DNA from: Alphaproteobacteria bacterium
GTDB taxonomy: Bacteria > Pseudomonadota > Alphaproteobacteria > UBA6615
DNA: 38,858 nucleotides
Assembly (NCBI GenBank): GCA_009691025.1
Contig: SHWB01000015.1
Span: forward strand, 1 to 38,858
Direction: 5' to 3'
Made by a program: the position numbers and the translations under genes. Shown here in pieces: positions 25,610 through 34,056 of the stretch (positions within the stretch are counted from its first letter, which is position 1; each line of letters begins with the position of its first letter). The notes under the pieces are model-generated. The model worked only from the letters and a program-made list of their open reading frames with translations. It did not search any database and was not told the DNA's origin.

Positions 25610-26385
25610 GGGCGCGTCTCTCCGGCCGGCAGGAACACCACATCGGTGGCGCTCGGCACGAGGTGCTGGCCGCCATCGACCAGCAGCGTCACGCCCGTGA
25701 CGGCGCGCGCGCTCGCCAGCCACACGACGGCCCGGGCGATGTCGTCGGCCGCTGCGCCACGGCCGAGCGGCGTGCGGCCATGGACGGTGGCGAACTGCGC
25801 CGCGCTCTGGCCCGGCGCCGGCAGGGTCAGGCCGGGCGCCACGGCCACCACGCGCACTCGCGGCGCCAGGGCCATCGCCAGCAGGCGCGTCGCCTCGCCC
25901 AGCGCCGCCTTCGACAGGGTGTAGGAGAGGAAGTCGGGGTTGGGGTTGGCCAGCTTCTGGTCGAGCAGATTGACGACGATGCCCTCGGCGCCGTTTGGCA
26001 GGCCCCCGGCGAGGGCGCGGGCGAGCAGCAGAGGCGCCTGCAGGTTCACCGCCATGTGACGGGCGACCGTCGCCGGCTCCAGCGTGGCGATGGTGTCGGG
26101 CTCGAAGAGGGAAGCGTTGTTGACGAGCAGCCCTACCGGCCCGAGCGCAGCGGCGGCCCGTCCGACTAGCGCCCCGGCGGCGGCCGGATCGGCGATGTCG
26201 GCGGCGAGAGCCACCGCCCTGCCGCCCTCGCCTTCGATCGCCGCGACGGTCGCCGCCGCCTCGTCGACGGAGCGGTTGCAGTGGACCGCCACCGCCCAGC
26301 CGTCGCGCGCCAGCGCGCGGGCGATATCGCGCCCGATGCGCCGCGCGGCGCCGGTCACTAGGGCTGTGTTGGCGCGCCGGTCCAT
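25606..26385 (-). CDS. SDR-family oxidoreductase, pteridine reductase/FolM-like
   Basis: A 259-residue short-chain dehydrogenase with the cofactor motif TGAARRIGRDIA (residues 10-21), NNAS, the catalytic Tyr-x-x-x-Lys in SYTLSKAALG, and a C-terminal GVTLLVDGGQHL. It ends in overlap with folB. The FolM-like SDR next to folB is a known alphaproteobacterial pairing and points to dihydromonapterin or dihydrofolate reduction; the direct evidence for the substrate is only this context. ATG at 26383-26385; the longer open frame upstream adds nothing conserved. Confidence 0.85.
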   Translation of the reverse strand: MDRRANTALVTGAARRIGRDIARALARDGWAVAVHCNRSVDEAAATVAAIEGEGGRAVALAADIADPAAAGALVGRAAAALGPVGLLVNNASLFEPDTIATLEPATVARHMAVNLQAPLLLARALAGGLPNGAEGIVVNLLDQKLANPNPDFLSYTLSKAALGEATRLLAMALAPRVRVVAVAPGLTLPAPGQSAAQFATVHGRTPLGRGAAADDIARAVVWLASARAVTGVTLLVDGGQHLVPSATDVVFLPAGETRP

Positions 26386-26443
26386 CTCGTCTCCCGGCGG
26401 CGGGTGTTGCGCGCCGCGCCGCAAACCGGCACGGCGCGTCGGC

Positions 26444-26941
26444 TCAGGGGCTGCCGACCGGGTGGTGGTAGTAGAGGGTGATGATTTCCGTGCCGGGATT
26501 GATGTCGCCTATGCCGGCGTTGGACAAATGGCTCAGTGCCAACGATACGCGCGAACGGTCGTCGAAGCGCCAACCGGCCTCTATCTGTGAGCGGAACTCG
26601 AGAATGTGTCCGAGACCCTTGCTGCCGCCCCGGTGGTAGAGGCCGGGGCCAAAGCTAGGCGTCACCACGACGCGGTTGCCGAAATAGATGTCCATCAGGA
26701 TGCCGATACCGGTGAAGGCGCCGCCGTCGGAATTGATCGACAGCCCGGCCCAGGGCTTGACGATGTCGAGCAGCTTGTCGCCGTGGCGGTACTCCAGGCG
26801 AAGGTCGGCTGCGTCCTTGTCGTCGTCGAAATCGTACCAGCCGATACCGCCCGACACGAAGGAAGGATCTTCGGCCATCGCCGGCGTTGCTACCACCGCC
26901 AGTCCGAACGCCCCCGCGAGAAGACCGGCCCATCGCACCAT
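26444..26941 (-). CDS. PagL-like lipid A 3-O-deacylase (acyloxyacyl hydrolase family)
   Basis: A 165-residue outer-membrane beta-barrel precursor. The signal peptide ends ATPAMA-ED (about residue 23). Alternating amphipathic strands lead to the catalytic motif ALSHLSNAGIGDINPGTE, holding the His-x-Ser and Glu of PagL. The C-terminus is YYHHPVGSP. It would remove the 3-linked acyl chain of lipid A. I chose the ATG at 26939-26941 because GGGGA stands at Shine-Dalgarno distance and the promoter would place the transcript start close to the other ATG (26965). Confidence 0.8.
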   Translation of the reverse strand: MVRWAGLLAGAFGLAVVATPAMAEDPSFVSGGIGWYDFDDDKDAADLRLEYRHGDKLLDIVKPWAGLSINSDGGAFTGIGILMDIYFGNRVVVTPSFGPGLYHRGGSKGLGHILEFRSQIEAGWRFDDRSRVSLALSHLSNAGIGDINPGTEIITLYYHHPVGSP

Positions 26942-26974
26942 GTCGCAATTTCCCCAGCCGCGCATCGCGACGAT

Positions 26975-27002
26975 ATCTTAGCCGTTGCCGCCGGCAGCAC
27001 AA
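26975..27002 (-). promoter_or_regulatory. Putative promoter of the PagL-like gene
   Basis: On the minus strand TTGTGC (26997-27002) and TAAGAT (26975-26980) are 16 bases apart, which would start RNA about 27 bases before the chosen ATG. Confidence 0.4.
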
Positions 27003-27021
27003 GCGGTCTTGCCCGATACGA

Positions 27022-27050
27022 TTGCACCCTGCCGGCCGAGCCCCTATCGT
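27022..27050 (+). promoter_or_regulatory. Putative promoter of the M16 peptidase pair
   Basis: TTGCAC (27022-27027) and TATCGT (27045-27050) are 17 bases apart and about 70 bases before the first M16 ATG. It lies 20 bases from the divergent PagL promoter. Confidence 0.4.
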
Positions 27051-27122
27051 TCCGGCGCGCGGGTCCGCCGGCGGGGGACGGCACCGTTCCGCGCCTTCGC
27101 AGCCCTCGCCCGGAGGTCGTCC

Positions 27123-28538
27123 ATGACGCGCCGCGTACTGGCACGTCGCCTTGCCACCGCCGCCCTGCTGGCCGGCGGGCTTGCCATGGCCCTGCCGGCC
27201 GCGGCGAAGGTGTTCGAACCGACCCATTTCACACTGGCCAACGGCCTTGAAATCGTGGTGGTGGGAAACCACCGCGCCGCCGTCGTCACGCATATGGTCT
27301 GGTACAGGGTGGGGGCCGCCGACGAGCCGGCCAGCCGTTCGGGTATCGCCCATTTCCTAGAACATCTGATGTTCAAGGGCACGACGAAACGCGCACCCGG
27401 CGAGTTTTCCGCGCTGGTGTCTCGCAATGGCGGCCGCGAGAACGCGTTCACTGGCCCGGACTACACCGCCTACTACCAGACGGTCGCTGGCGACCGCCTC
27501 GAACTCGTCATGGAGCTGGAGGCCGACCGCATGACCAATCTGACGCTGACCGACGCGCAAATCGAGCCGGAACGCAAGGTTGTGCTGGAAGAGCGCGGCG
27601 CGCGCGTCGACAGCGATCCACGCAGCATCCTGTCGGAACAGGTGCAGGCCGCTGCCTGGCTTAACCACCCATACCGGCTGCCGATCATCGGCTGGCGGCA
27701 CGAGATCGAGGCGCTGTCACGCGCCGACATCGTCGATTTCTACCGGACCTGGTACGCGCCGAACAACGCTGTGCTGGTGGTCGCGGGCGATGTTGCCCCA
27801 GAAGCGGTGCGGGCCTTGGCCGAGAAATACTACGGCGTCATACCGGCGCGCACGGTGCCGGCGCGGCTGCGGCCGGCCGAGCCGCCTCAGCTCGCGCCGC
27901 GCGTCGTGACCCTCAGCGACGCGCGCGTCGAACAGCCATCGTGGAGCCGGCGATGGCTGGCGCCCAGCCATCGCGCCGGCGAGCGCGCGCACGCCTATCC
28001 GCTCGAACTGCTGGCCGAAGTGCTCGGCGGCGGCGCCACCAGCCGCCTCTATCGCGCCCTCGTCGTGGAGCAAGAGGTCGCGGTCTCGGCGGGAGCCTGG
28101 TACGACGGCGATGCTTGGGATCTCGGCAGTTTCGGCATCTGGCTGGCACCGCGCTCGGGGATGCCGCTTGACCGCGCGGTCGCCGCGCTGGAGGCCGAGG
28201 TGGCGAAGCTGCTGGCCGAGGGCGTCCAGCCTGTTGAGGTGGCGCGTGCCCGCCAGCGGCTGGTCGACAGCGCGGTCTTCGCGCGCGACGACCTGTCGGC
28301 GGCGGCCCGCGTGCTTGGTGAGGCGCTGGCAACGGGCAAGACGGTCGCCGACGTTGAAGCCTGGCCGGAGCGCATCGCCGTCGTCACCCCGGCGCAGATC
28401 GATGCCGCCGCCCGCGCCGTGCTGCGTCCGGCCGCATCGACGACCGGCGTGCTGCTGCCCGCCGTCTCCTTGGCCGGGCCTGCGCAGTGGCCAGCGGCGC
28501 CACCGCCCCCGCCGGCCGGCGCCGGAGAGATCCGATGA
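27123..28538 (+). CDS. M16 family zinc metallopeptidase (catalytic member)
   Basis: A 471-residue protein. The signal peptide (LATAALLAGGLAMALPAAA-KV) sends it to the periplasm. The inverted zinc motif HFLEH (His77, Glu80, His81) is intact, with the third ligand expected in the ELEADRM segment. The second M16 half contains LGGGATSRLYRALV. The ATG at 27123 has GGAGGT nine bases before it. It overlaps the next M16 gene by four bases. This catalytic plus non-catalytic pair is standard in proteobacteria, where the two subunits form a peptide-degrading dimer. Confidence 0.92.
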   Translation: MTRRVLARRLATAALLAGGLAMALPAAAKVFEPTHFTLANGLEIVVVGNHRAAVVTHMVWYRVGAADEPASRSGIAHFLEHLMFKGTTKRAPGEFSALVSRNGGRENAFTGPDYTAYYQTVAGDRLELVMELEADRMTNLTLTDAQIEPERKVVLEERGARVDSDPRSILSEQVQAAAWLNHPYRLPIIGWRHEIEALSRADIVDFYRTWYAPNNAVLVVAGDVAPEAVRALAEKYYGVIPARTVPARLRPAEPPQLAPRVVTLSDARVEQPSWSRRWLAPSHRAGERAHAYPLELLAEVLGGGATSRLYRALVVEQEVAVSAGAWYDGDAWDLGSFGIWLAPRSGMPLDRAVAALEAEVAKLLAEGVQPVEVARARQRLVDSAVFARDDLSAAARVLGEALATGKTVADVEAWPERIAVVTPAQIDAAARAVLRPAASTTGVLLPAVSLAGPAQWPAAPPPPPAGAGEIR

Positions 28539-29863
28539 GCCGCCGCCTGCGCGCCGTCGCGGCATCGTTCGTCCTTGCCGTCCTTGCCGTCCTGGCCTTC
28601 GCCACGCCCGCCGGCGCGGTCGAGATCAAGCGCGTCATCAGCCCGGGCGGCATCGTCGCCTGGCTGGTCGAGGATCGCTTCGCGCCTATCGTCTCGCTTG
28701 CACTCGCCGTGCGCGGCGGCGCCGCGACCGACCCCGCCGGCAAGGAGGGGCTCGCCGAACTGGTGGCCACGACGCTCGACGAGGGCGCGGGCGACCTCGA
28801 CTCGCAGGCCTTCCAGACGCGGCTGGAGGACCTGTCGATCTCGCTGTCCTTCAGTGCCGGCCTCGATGCCATGCGCGGTAGCATGCGCACGCTGTCGCGC
28901 AATCGTAACGAGGCGTTCCGCCTGTTCGGGCTGGCACTGGCCAGCCCGCGCTTCGACGACCGCTCGGTCGAACGGGTGCGGGCGCAACTGCTGACCCGGT
29001 TGGCTCGCGAGGCTCAGGATCCCGGCGCGATCGCCGGGCGCACGCTGTGGGCGCGCCTGTTTCCCGGCCACCCCTATGGCCGGCCGCGCGACGGCACGCC
29101 CGACTCGCTGCGTACGGTGACGCTGGACGATCTGCGCGCCTTCGTGCCGCATCGCTTCGCCCGCGACGCGCTGATCATCGGCGTGGTCGGCGACATCGGC
29201 GCCGACGAGCTGGGGCCGCTGCTCGATCGCACTTTCGGCGCCCTGCCGGCGACGGGGGTGTCCTACAGGCTGGAGAAGACCGCGCCGGTCGCCGACGGCA
29301 AGACGCATGTCGTCGGCCTCGACACGCCGCAATCGACCATCGTCTTCGCCCAGCCAGGCCTGCTGCGCGGCGATCCCGACTGGTACGCGGCGACGGTGCT
29401 CAACCACATCCTCGGCGGCAGCACCTTCGGCTCGCGCCTCTACGCCGAGGTGCGCGAGCAGCGCGGCCTCGCCTATTCGGCCTACAGCTATCTATTGCCG
29501 CTCGACTTTTCCGCCGCCTGGGCCGGCGGTGCCGCGACCAACAACGCGGCGGTGGGCGAATCCGTCGGAGTGATCCGGGACGTCTGGCAAAACCTCGCCA
29601 CGAACGGCGTCGGCGCCGACGAACTAGCCGACGCCAAGCGGTATCTCACCGGCGCGTGGCCGTTGCGCTTTACCGACACCGCGGCGATCGCCGCCACGCT
29701 GGTGGCGGTGCAGCTCGAGAATCTCGGCCTCGACTACCTCGACAAGCGTAATTCGCTGATCGATGCCGTCGGCGCGGGGGACATCCGCCGAGTCGCGCGT
29801 CGCGTCCTCGACCCGGCAAAGCTCACGATCGTAATCGTTGGCCGGCCGGAAGGCCTGAATTAG
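28535..29863 (+). CDS. M16 family protein lacking the zinc motif (non-catalytic partner)
   Basis: A 442-residue protein with a signal peptide (FVLAVLAVLAFATPAGA-VE). Where the catalytic partner has HFLEH, this protein has GLAELV, so it cannot bind zinc. It keeps the C-terminal substrate-binding half (HILGGSTFGSRLYAEVREQRGLAYS). Its ATG overlaps the previous stop (ATGA). It presumably forms a heterodimer with that peptidase. It ends in TAG at the normal length, 13 bases before the convergent TRAP permease. Confidence 0.9.
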   Translation: MSRRLRAVAASFVLAVLAVLAFATPAGAVEIKRVISPGGIVAWLVEDRFAPIVSLALAVRGGAATDPAGKEGLAELVATTLDEGAGDLDSQAFQTRLEDLSISLSFSAGLDAMRGSMRTLSRNRNEAFRLFGLALASPRFDDRSVERVRAQLLTRLAREAQDPGAIAGRTLWARLFPGHPYGRPRDGTPDSLRTVTLDDLRAFVPHRFARDALIIGVVGDIGADELGPLLDRTFGALPATGVSYRLEKTAPVADGKTHVVGLDTPQSTIVFAQPGLLRGDPDWYAATVLNHILGGSTFGSRLYAEVREQRGLAYSAYSYLLPLDFSAAWAGGAATNNAAVGESVGVIRDVWQNLATNGVGADELADAKRYLTGAWPLRFTDTAAIAATLVAVQLENLGLDYLDKRNSLIDAVGAGDIRRVARRVLDPAKLTIVIVGRPEGLN

Positions 29864-29876
29864 CAGGCGCTTCCGG

Positions 29877-31192
29877 TCATAGAGAGGGCAGCCAAGTGGC
29901 GAGCTCCGGAATGAAGTAGACGAGCCACATCAGGACGACGAGCAGGATCCAGTATGGCGTCGAGGCCGCGAAGATGCGTGCCATCGACACGGGTCGTCCG
30001 GCGGCAGGCAGGCCTTCACCGTATAGACGCACAGGCCGAATGGCGGCGTCTGGATGTCGGCCTCGATGGCGAGGATGCCCATCATCGCGGAGGCATAGGG
30101 GTGGAAGCCCAGCGTGTCGGCGATTGGCGCGAAGATTGGCACGGTGAGCAGCATGATCGACGCCGAATCGATGAACATGCCGAGCACCAGCCAGATCAGC
30201 ATCATCACCGCCAGCACCTGCCACTTCTACAGCCCGAAACCGAGGATGGTCTCCTGCACGCCATCGACGACGCCGCCATAGGCCAGCAGGCGAGAATACA
30301 TCTGGGTGAAGATCAGCAGGAACAGCAGCGGCGCCGAGGTGCGGCCGGTCTCCAGCACCGCTTCCGCCATGCCGCGGGCGCGCAGGCCCTTGACCGCGGC
30401 GAGGATGAAGGCGAGCAGCGCGCCGATGCCTGCCGCCTCGGTCGGCGTGAAGGCGCCGAACCAGATGCCGCCGAGCACCAGCAGGATAAGCACGGCGGTG
30501 CCGATTCCACCGATGACGGCGGGTGTGCCGATCGGCTCGTCGTCCTGCATCGTGGCGTCGGCGTTGCCGCCGAAGAGGTGGGGGCGCGTGACCGAGGTGA
30601 CGATGCAGTAGACGCCGCAGAGGAAGGCGAGCAGCAGGCCGGGCAGGACGCCGACGATGAACAGATTGCCGATCGATTGTTCGATCAGCACGCCCCAGAT
30701 AATCATCAGCGCCGAGGGCGGGATCAGAATGCCAAGCGAGGCGCTGCCGTCGATGCAGCCGAGCGCGAAGCCCTTGTCTTAGCCGTGCCGCATCATCTGC
30801 GGGTAGGCGATGCGGGTGAAGGCCGCCGCCTAGGCGAGAGACACGCCGACCACCTCGGCGAACACCGTATTGCCGGCGACAGTGGCGATGGCGAGCCGGC
30901 CGTGCACGCGGCGCAGCATCCGGTTCATCATCAAATAGAGGTCGGCCGCCGCGCCGGAGCGCGACACCAATTAGCCCATCAGGACGAACAGCGGAATGAC
31001 GGCGAAGATGTAGTCGCGCAGCGCCTCGAACGTCGCCGACGACAGCAGCGACAGTGCGACATGAGCATTGCCTGTGACTACGGCGATGCCGATGACGCTG
31101 GCCGCGCCCGGGGCCACCACGATGTGGAAGCCGGCGAATACCATCAACAGCATGAAGGCTAGGATGATGAAGGCGAATTTGGCGCCGGGCAT
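29877..31192 (-). pseudogene. TRAP transporter large permease (DctM type), four in-frame stops and one frameshift
   Basis: Conceptual translation from the ATG at 31192 gives the DctM family order: FAFIILAFMLLMVFAGF, IFAVIPLFVLMG, SRSGAAADLYLMMNRML, IDGSASLGILIPPSALMIIWG, FGAFTPTEAAGIGALLAF, MFIDSASIMLL, and DIQTPPFGLCVYTVKACLP. The frame is broken by TAA at 30971-30973, TAG at 30830-30832, TAA at 30779-30781 and TAG at 30227-30229, and by a missing base near 29992. The normal end (STPYWILLVVLMWLVYFIPEL) is in another frame. Protein sequence between the lesions is still well conserved, so inactivation is recent or the consensus is poor. It lies downstream of an intact DctQ. Confidence 0.8.
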
Positions 31193-31228
31193 GACGGGTA
31201 TCCCGTTGGTTATGTGCTGCGGGGCGGG

Positions 31229-31726
31229 TCAGGCGGGCTTGCCGGCCTCGACCTCGCGTAAGGCGAGCAGAGCATAGTTGGTGGTGGCGAGAATGCCGAT
31301 CGCGACGAGCACGGTGCGCACCGGGTAGGCCGGCATGCGCATGGCACCCTCGCCATGGAATTCGCCGATCTCCCAGGAGAACAGCATCGGCTCCCACGCT
31401 GCGTAGGACAGCGTGAGGAACAGCGCGACACCCAGCAGGTAGCCGCCGACGCGCAGGACATGCACGACGGCAGGCGAAGCGACGGCGTTGATCAGGTCGT
31501 CCTTCAGCATGCCGCCCATGCGGATCGAGTAGCAGACCTGCAGGAAGGCGATGGTGACGACCGAGTTGGCAACCAGTTCGGGGGTGCCCTGCACGGGCAG
31601 GGAGAAAAGGCCGCGGCCGAGGACATCGGCGATGATGACGAACGCGAGGACCACGAGCCAGCCGGCGGCCATCATCTGCAGGATACGGTTTATGCGCGAT
31701 ACTAATTGGTCGATGGCATCGACCAT
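31229..31726 (-). CDS. TRAP transporter small permease (DctQ type)
   Basis: A 165-residue protein with four hydrophobic segments, including MMAAGWLVVLAFVIIADVLGRG, VANSVVTIAFLQVCYS, VLRVGGYLLGVALFLTLSY and VRTVLVAIGILATTNYALL. The FxxxxxDVxxR-like loop after the first helix is typical. The ATG at 31724-31726 is used; the longer frame upstream is not conserved. It is the only undamaged gene of this TRAP operon and cannot work alone. It lies between the damaged DctP and DctM genes in the usual P-Q-M order. Confidence 0.8.
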   Translation of the reverse strand: MVDAIDQLVSRINRILQMMAAGWLVVLAFVIIADVLGRGLFSLPVQGTPELVANSVVTIAFLQVCYSIRMGGMLKDDLINAVASPAVVHVLRVGGYLLGVALFLTLSYAAWEPMLFSWEIGEFHGEGAMRMPAYPVRTVLVAIGILATTNYALLALREVEAGKPA

Positions 31727-31804
31727 GCACAGCCTCCCGGCAAGGGCGGGGATACGGGGACCGGACGCGCCGGCAGCGGGGCCATGGCCCGCGGGCCGGC
31801 GCAC

Positions 31805-32896
31805 CGGAGACGACCCAGTCGATCTTGTATTCGAATGGCCACTTGTAGCCCATCGACTTCACGGTCTCGATGTAAGTGCGGGACGCCTTGGTGCCGGGGT
31901 CGCCGTGCTTGTTGGCTTCCTGCGCCATCTCGTTGGGAATGGTGGCGAGCGCGGTGGCCACTTCTTCTGATCCTCGAAGGGAAGTTCGGCGACCGTGGTG
32001 CCGGCCGCGCGCAGCTTGTCGAGCGCTTCGGTGTCGGCCTGGCCCTGCAGCTCGGCGTTTTCGATGTCGTACTCCTTGCCGACCTCGGTAAGGATTGCCT
32101 GCATGGCGGTCGGCAGCTTCTTCCAGAAGTCTATGTTGACGGTCAGCGCGATTGCCGCCGGCGTGCCGATATGGGCGTTGAGGTAGTGCTTGCCGAGCTC
32201 GTGCAGCTTGAAGCCTAGATACGAGCCGGGGAAGATGACGACGCCGTCGTACACGCGCGACTGCACCGCGTTGTAGGCCTCGTCCAGATTGGTCTGCACG
32301 CCGTCCACGTCGAGGCCGGTGAACAGGCGCAGATTGGGCCCCGCGGCGCCGATCTTATTGCCCTTCAGATCCTCGAACTTCTTGAATTCTAAGGTCGTGC
32401 CGATGCCGTAGTCACCGTTCTGGCCGACGCTGATGTGCTTCTGATTGTATTTCTTCTCGAACAGCTCGTACATGAACGGCACGTCGTCATAGGTTTTGCG
32501 TACGGCCTTGACCGTCAGGATGACGTCGCCCGGCTGGAAGAACATGAATAACGGGAGATTGTGCGTGCCCAGTGTCGAGGGATGGAACGGGAAATTGACC
32601 ACGCCGACATCGAGCAAGACATTCTTCGTGGCGTCGAGCACTTCGGGCAGCTTGGCGATGGCGCCGCCCCAGGCCTTGGTCCACTAGACCGTGTGACCCT
32701 TGGCGGCCGCGCGCTTGGTCACTTCCGGAATGAAGAACGTATCGACAGAGGTCACATGGGCGATGCCCTGGACCGGATGGCCGGCACCGACGCGCACCTT
32801 GAAGGTGTCGGCGGCAGCCTGCGTCGATAGCCCGCCCGCAAGGGCGATGTTGAGCGCGCCGGCGGCAAGCGCCGGCAAGGCGGTTCGGCGGGTCAT
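31805..32896 (-). pseudogene. TRAP transporter substrate-binding protein (DctP type), one in-frame stop and one frameshift
   Basis: The frame starts at the ATG 32894-32896 (MTRRTALPALAAGALNIALA, a signal peptide ending near TQAAA-DTF). It continues FKVRVGAGHPVQGIAHV. A TAG stands at 32684-32686, between GHTV and WTKAWGGAIAKLPEV. The frame then continues undamaged through GVVNFPFHPSTLGTHNLPLF and LELKKFEDLKG-like sequence. Near 31965 one base is missing (EDQKKW to VATALATIPNEMAQEANKHG), and the C-terminus (KWPFEYKIDWVVSGAP) reads in another frame. The exact end is uncertain. The ligand is probably a carboxylate; the sequence does not specify which. Confidence 0.75.
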
Positions 32897-33055
32897 GGAC
32901 CGCCCCCCCACTGTGAGAGGCCGGCACCACTTCTGTGCTCACGCAGACACGGGGCTGCGGGCCGCTGTTCGCAGATAGATTCATGAGCCAGCCACGATGC
33001 GTGGAAAAGGAAAAAAGTCGTCATACGAAAAATACGCGGCGAGAAACCCCTGCCA

Positions 33056-34042
33056 TTACGGCACGATCACGACCTTGCCCACGACGGCACGGTCGCGCAG
33101 ACGCTCCAGTGCAGTGGATGCCTCTTCCAGCCCGAAGCGTTGGGCAATGCGCGGGCGCAGCTTGCCCAACTCGTACAGGCCGGCGAGATGGGCGAGGCTG
33201 GCCTGTGCCCGCGCGGGATATTTGCGCGAGAAGACGCCGAAGCGCACGGCGGCGACGGTCGCCCATTTGACCAGGATGATGTTGGCCGGCAACCTGGCGT
33301 ACTCGCCGGAGGTGAAGCCGATCAGCAGCAGTCGGCCTTCGGGCGCGATGGCGCGCAGCGACGGCTCGGCCAGACGCCCGCCGACCGGATCGAAAATCAC
33401 GTCGGCACCGCGCCCGCCCGTCAGTGCGCGCACACCCTCGCGGAAGCCTCCATCGGCGTCGTAGTCGATCGCGTGGTCTGCGCCATGCGCCAGCGCGACG
33501 TCACGCTTCTCCCGCGTGCTCGCCGTGGCGATGACGGTGGCGCCGAGCGCCTTGCCGACTTCCACTGCGGCGAGCCCAACGCCGCCAGCCGCGCCATGCA
33601 CCAGCAGCATCTCCCCGGCCTGAAGGCGGCCGACATCGACGAGGCCGTGCCAGGCCGTGCCATAAACGACGATGAAGCCGGCGCCTTCGTCCTCGCTCAT
33701 GCCGGCGGGGAGCGGGTGGCACAGGGCGGCCGGTACGGTCGCTTCCTCGGCGAAGCCGCCCTGCGGGCCGGGCGTGCGCAGCATGACGCGATCGCCGACC
33801 GCCGGTGTGGCCACCCCGCTGCCGACCTCGACGACCGTCCCGGCGCCCTCGCGACCGGGGACGAAGGGCAAGGCTGGCTTTTCCTGGTAGATGCCGGCGA
33901 CGGTCAGCAGGTCGGGAAAGTTGACGCCGCAGGCCGCGAGGCGCACCCGCACCTCGCCGGGGCCGGGCGGTCGCGCGGGCCAGTCCGCCTCCAGCCGCAG
34001 GACGGAGGGTGGCCCCAACTCGCGACAAACGACGGCGCGCAT
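33056..34042 (-). CDS. NADPH:quinone oxidoreductase, zinc-independent MDR family
   Basis: A 328-residue medium-chain dehydrogenase/reductase. The N-terminal GroES-like domain includes VRLAACGVNFPDLLTVAGIYQ and PGREGAGTVVEVG. The cofactor motif is HGAAGGVGLAAVEVGKALGA, followed by FDPVGG. The zinc ligands of alcohol dehydrogenases are absent, as is usual for QOR-type enzymes. It lies 14 bases after the FadB/FadJ-type gene, so they are probably co-transcribed; acyl-CoA or enone reduction is possible. The stop is TAA at 33056-33058, followed by an AT-rich stretch (33000-33055) without a clear hairpin. Bases 32897-33055 hold no gene. Confidence 0.88.
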   Translation of the reverse strand: MRAVVCRELGPPSVLRLEADWPARPPGPGEVRVRLAACGVNFPDLLTVAGIYQEKPALPFVPGREGAGTVVEVGSGVATPAVGDRVMLRTPGPQGGFAEEATVPAALCHPLPAGMSEDEGAGFIVVYGTAWHGLVDVGRLQAGEMLLVHGAAGGVGLAAVEVGKALGATVIATASTREKRDVALAHGADHAIDYDADGGFREGVRALTGGRGADVIFDPVGGRLAEPSLRAIAPEGRLLLIGFTSGEYARLPANIILVKWATVAAVRFGVFSRKYPARAQASLAHLAGLYELGKLRPRIAQRFGLEEASTALERLRDRAVVGKVVIVP

Positions 34043-34056
34043 GGACCGGACCTCCT

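Noticed and set aside
33000-33055. Rho-independent terminator after the quinone reductase
   Set aside because: There are T-runs on the minus strand, but CGTAT is a direct, not inverted, repeat, and no GC-rich stem precedes them.
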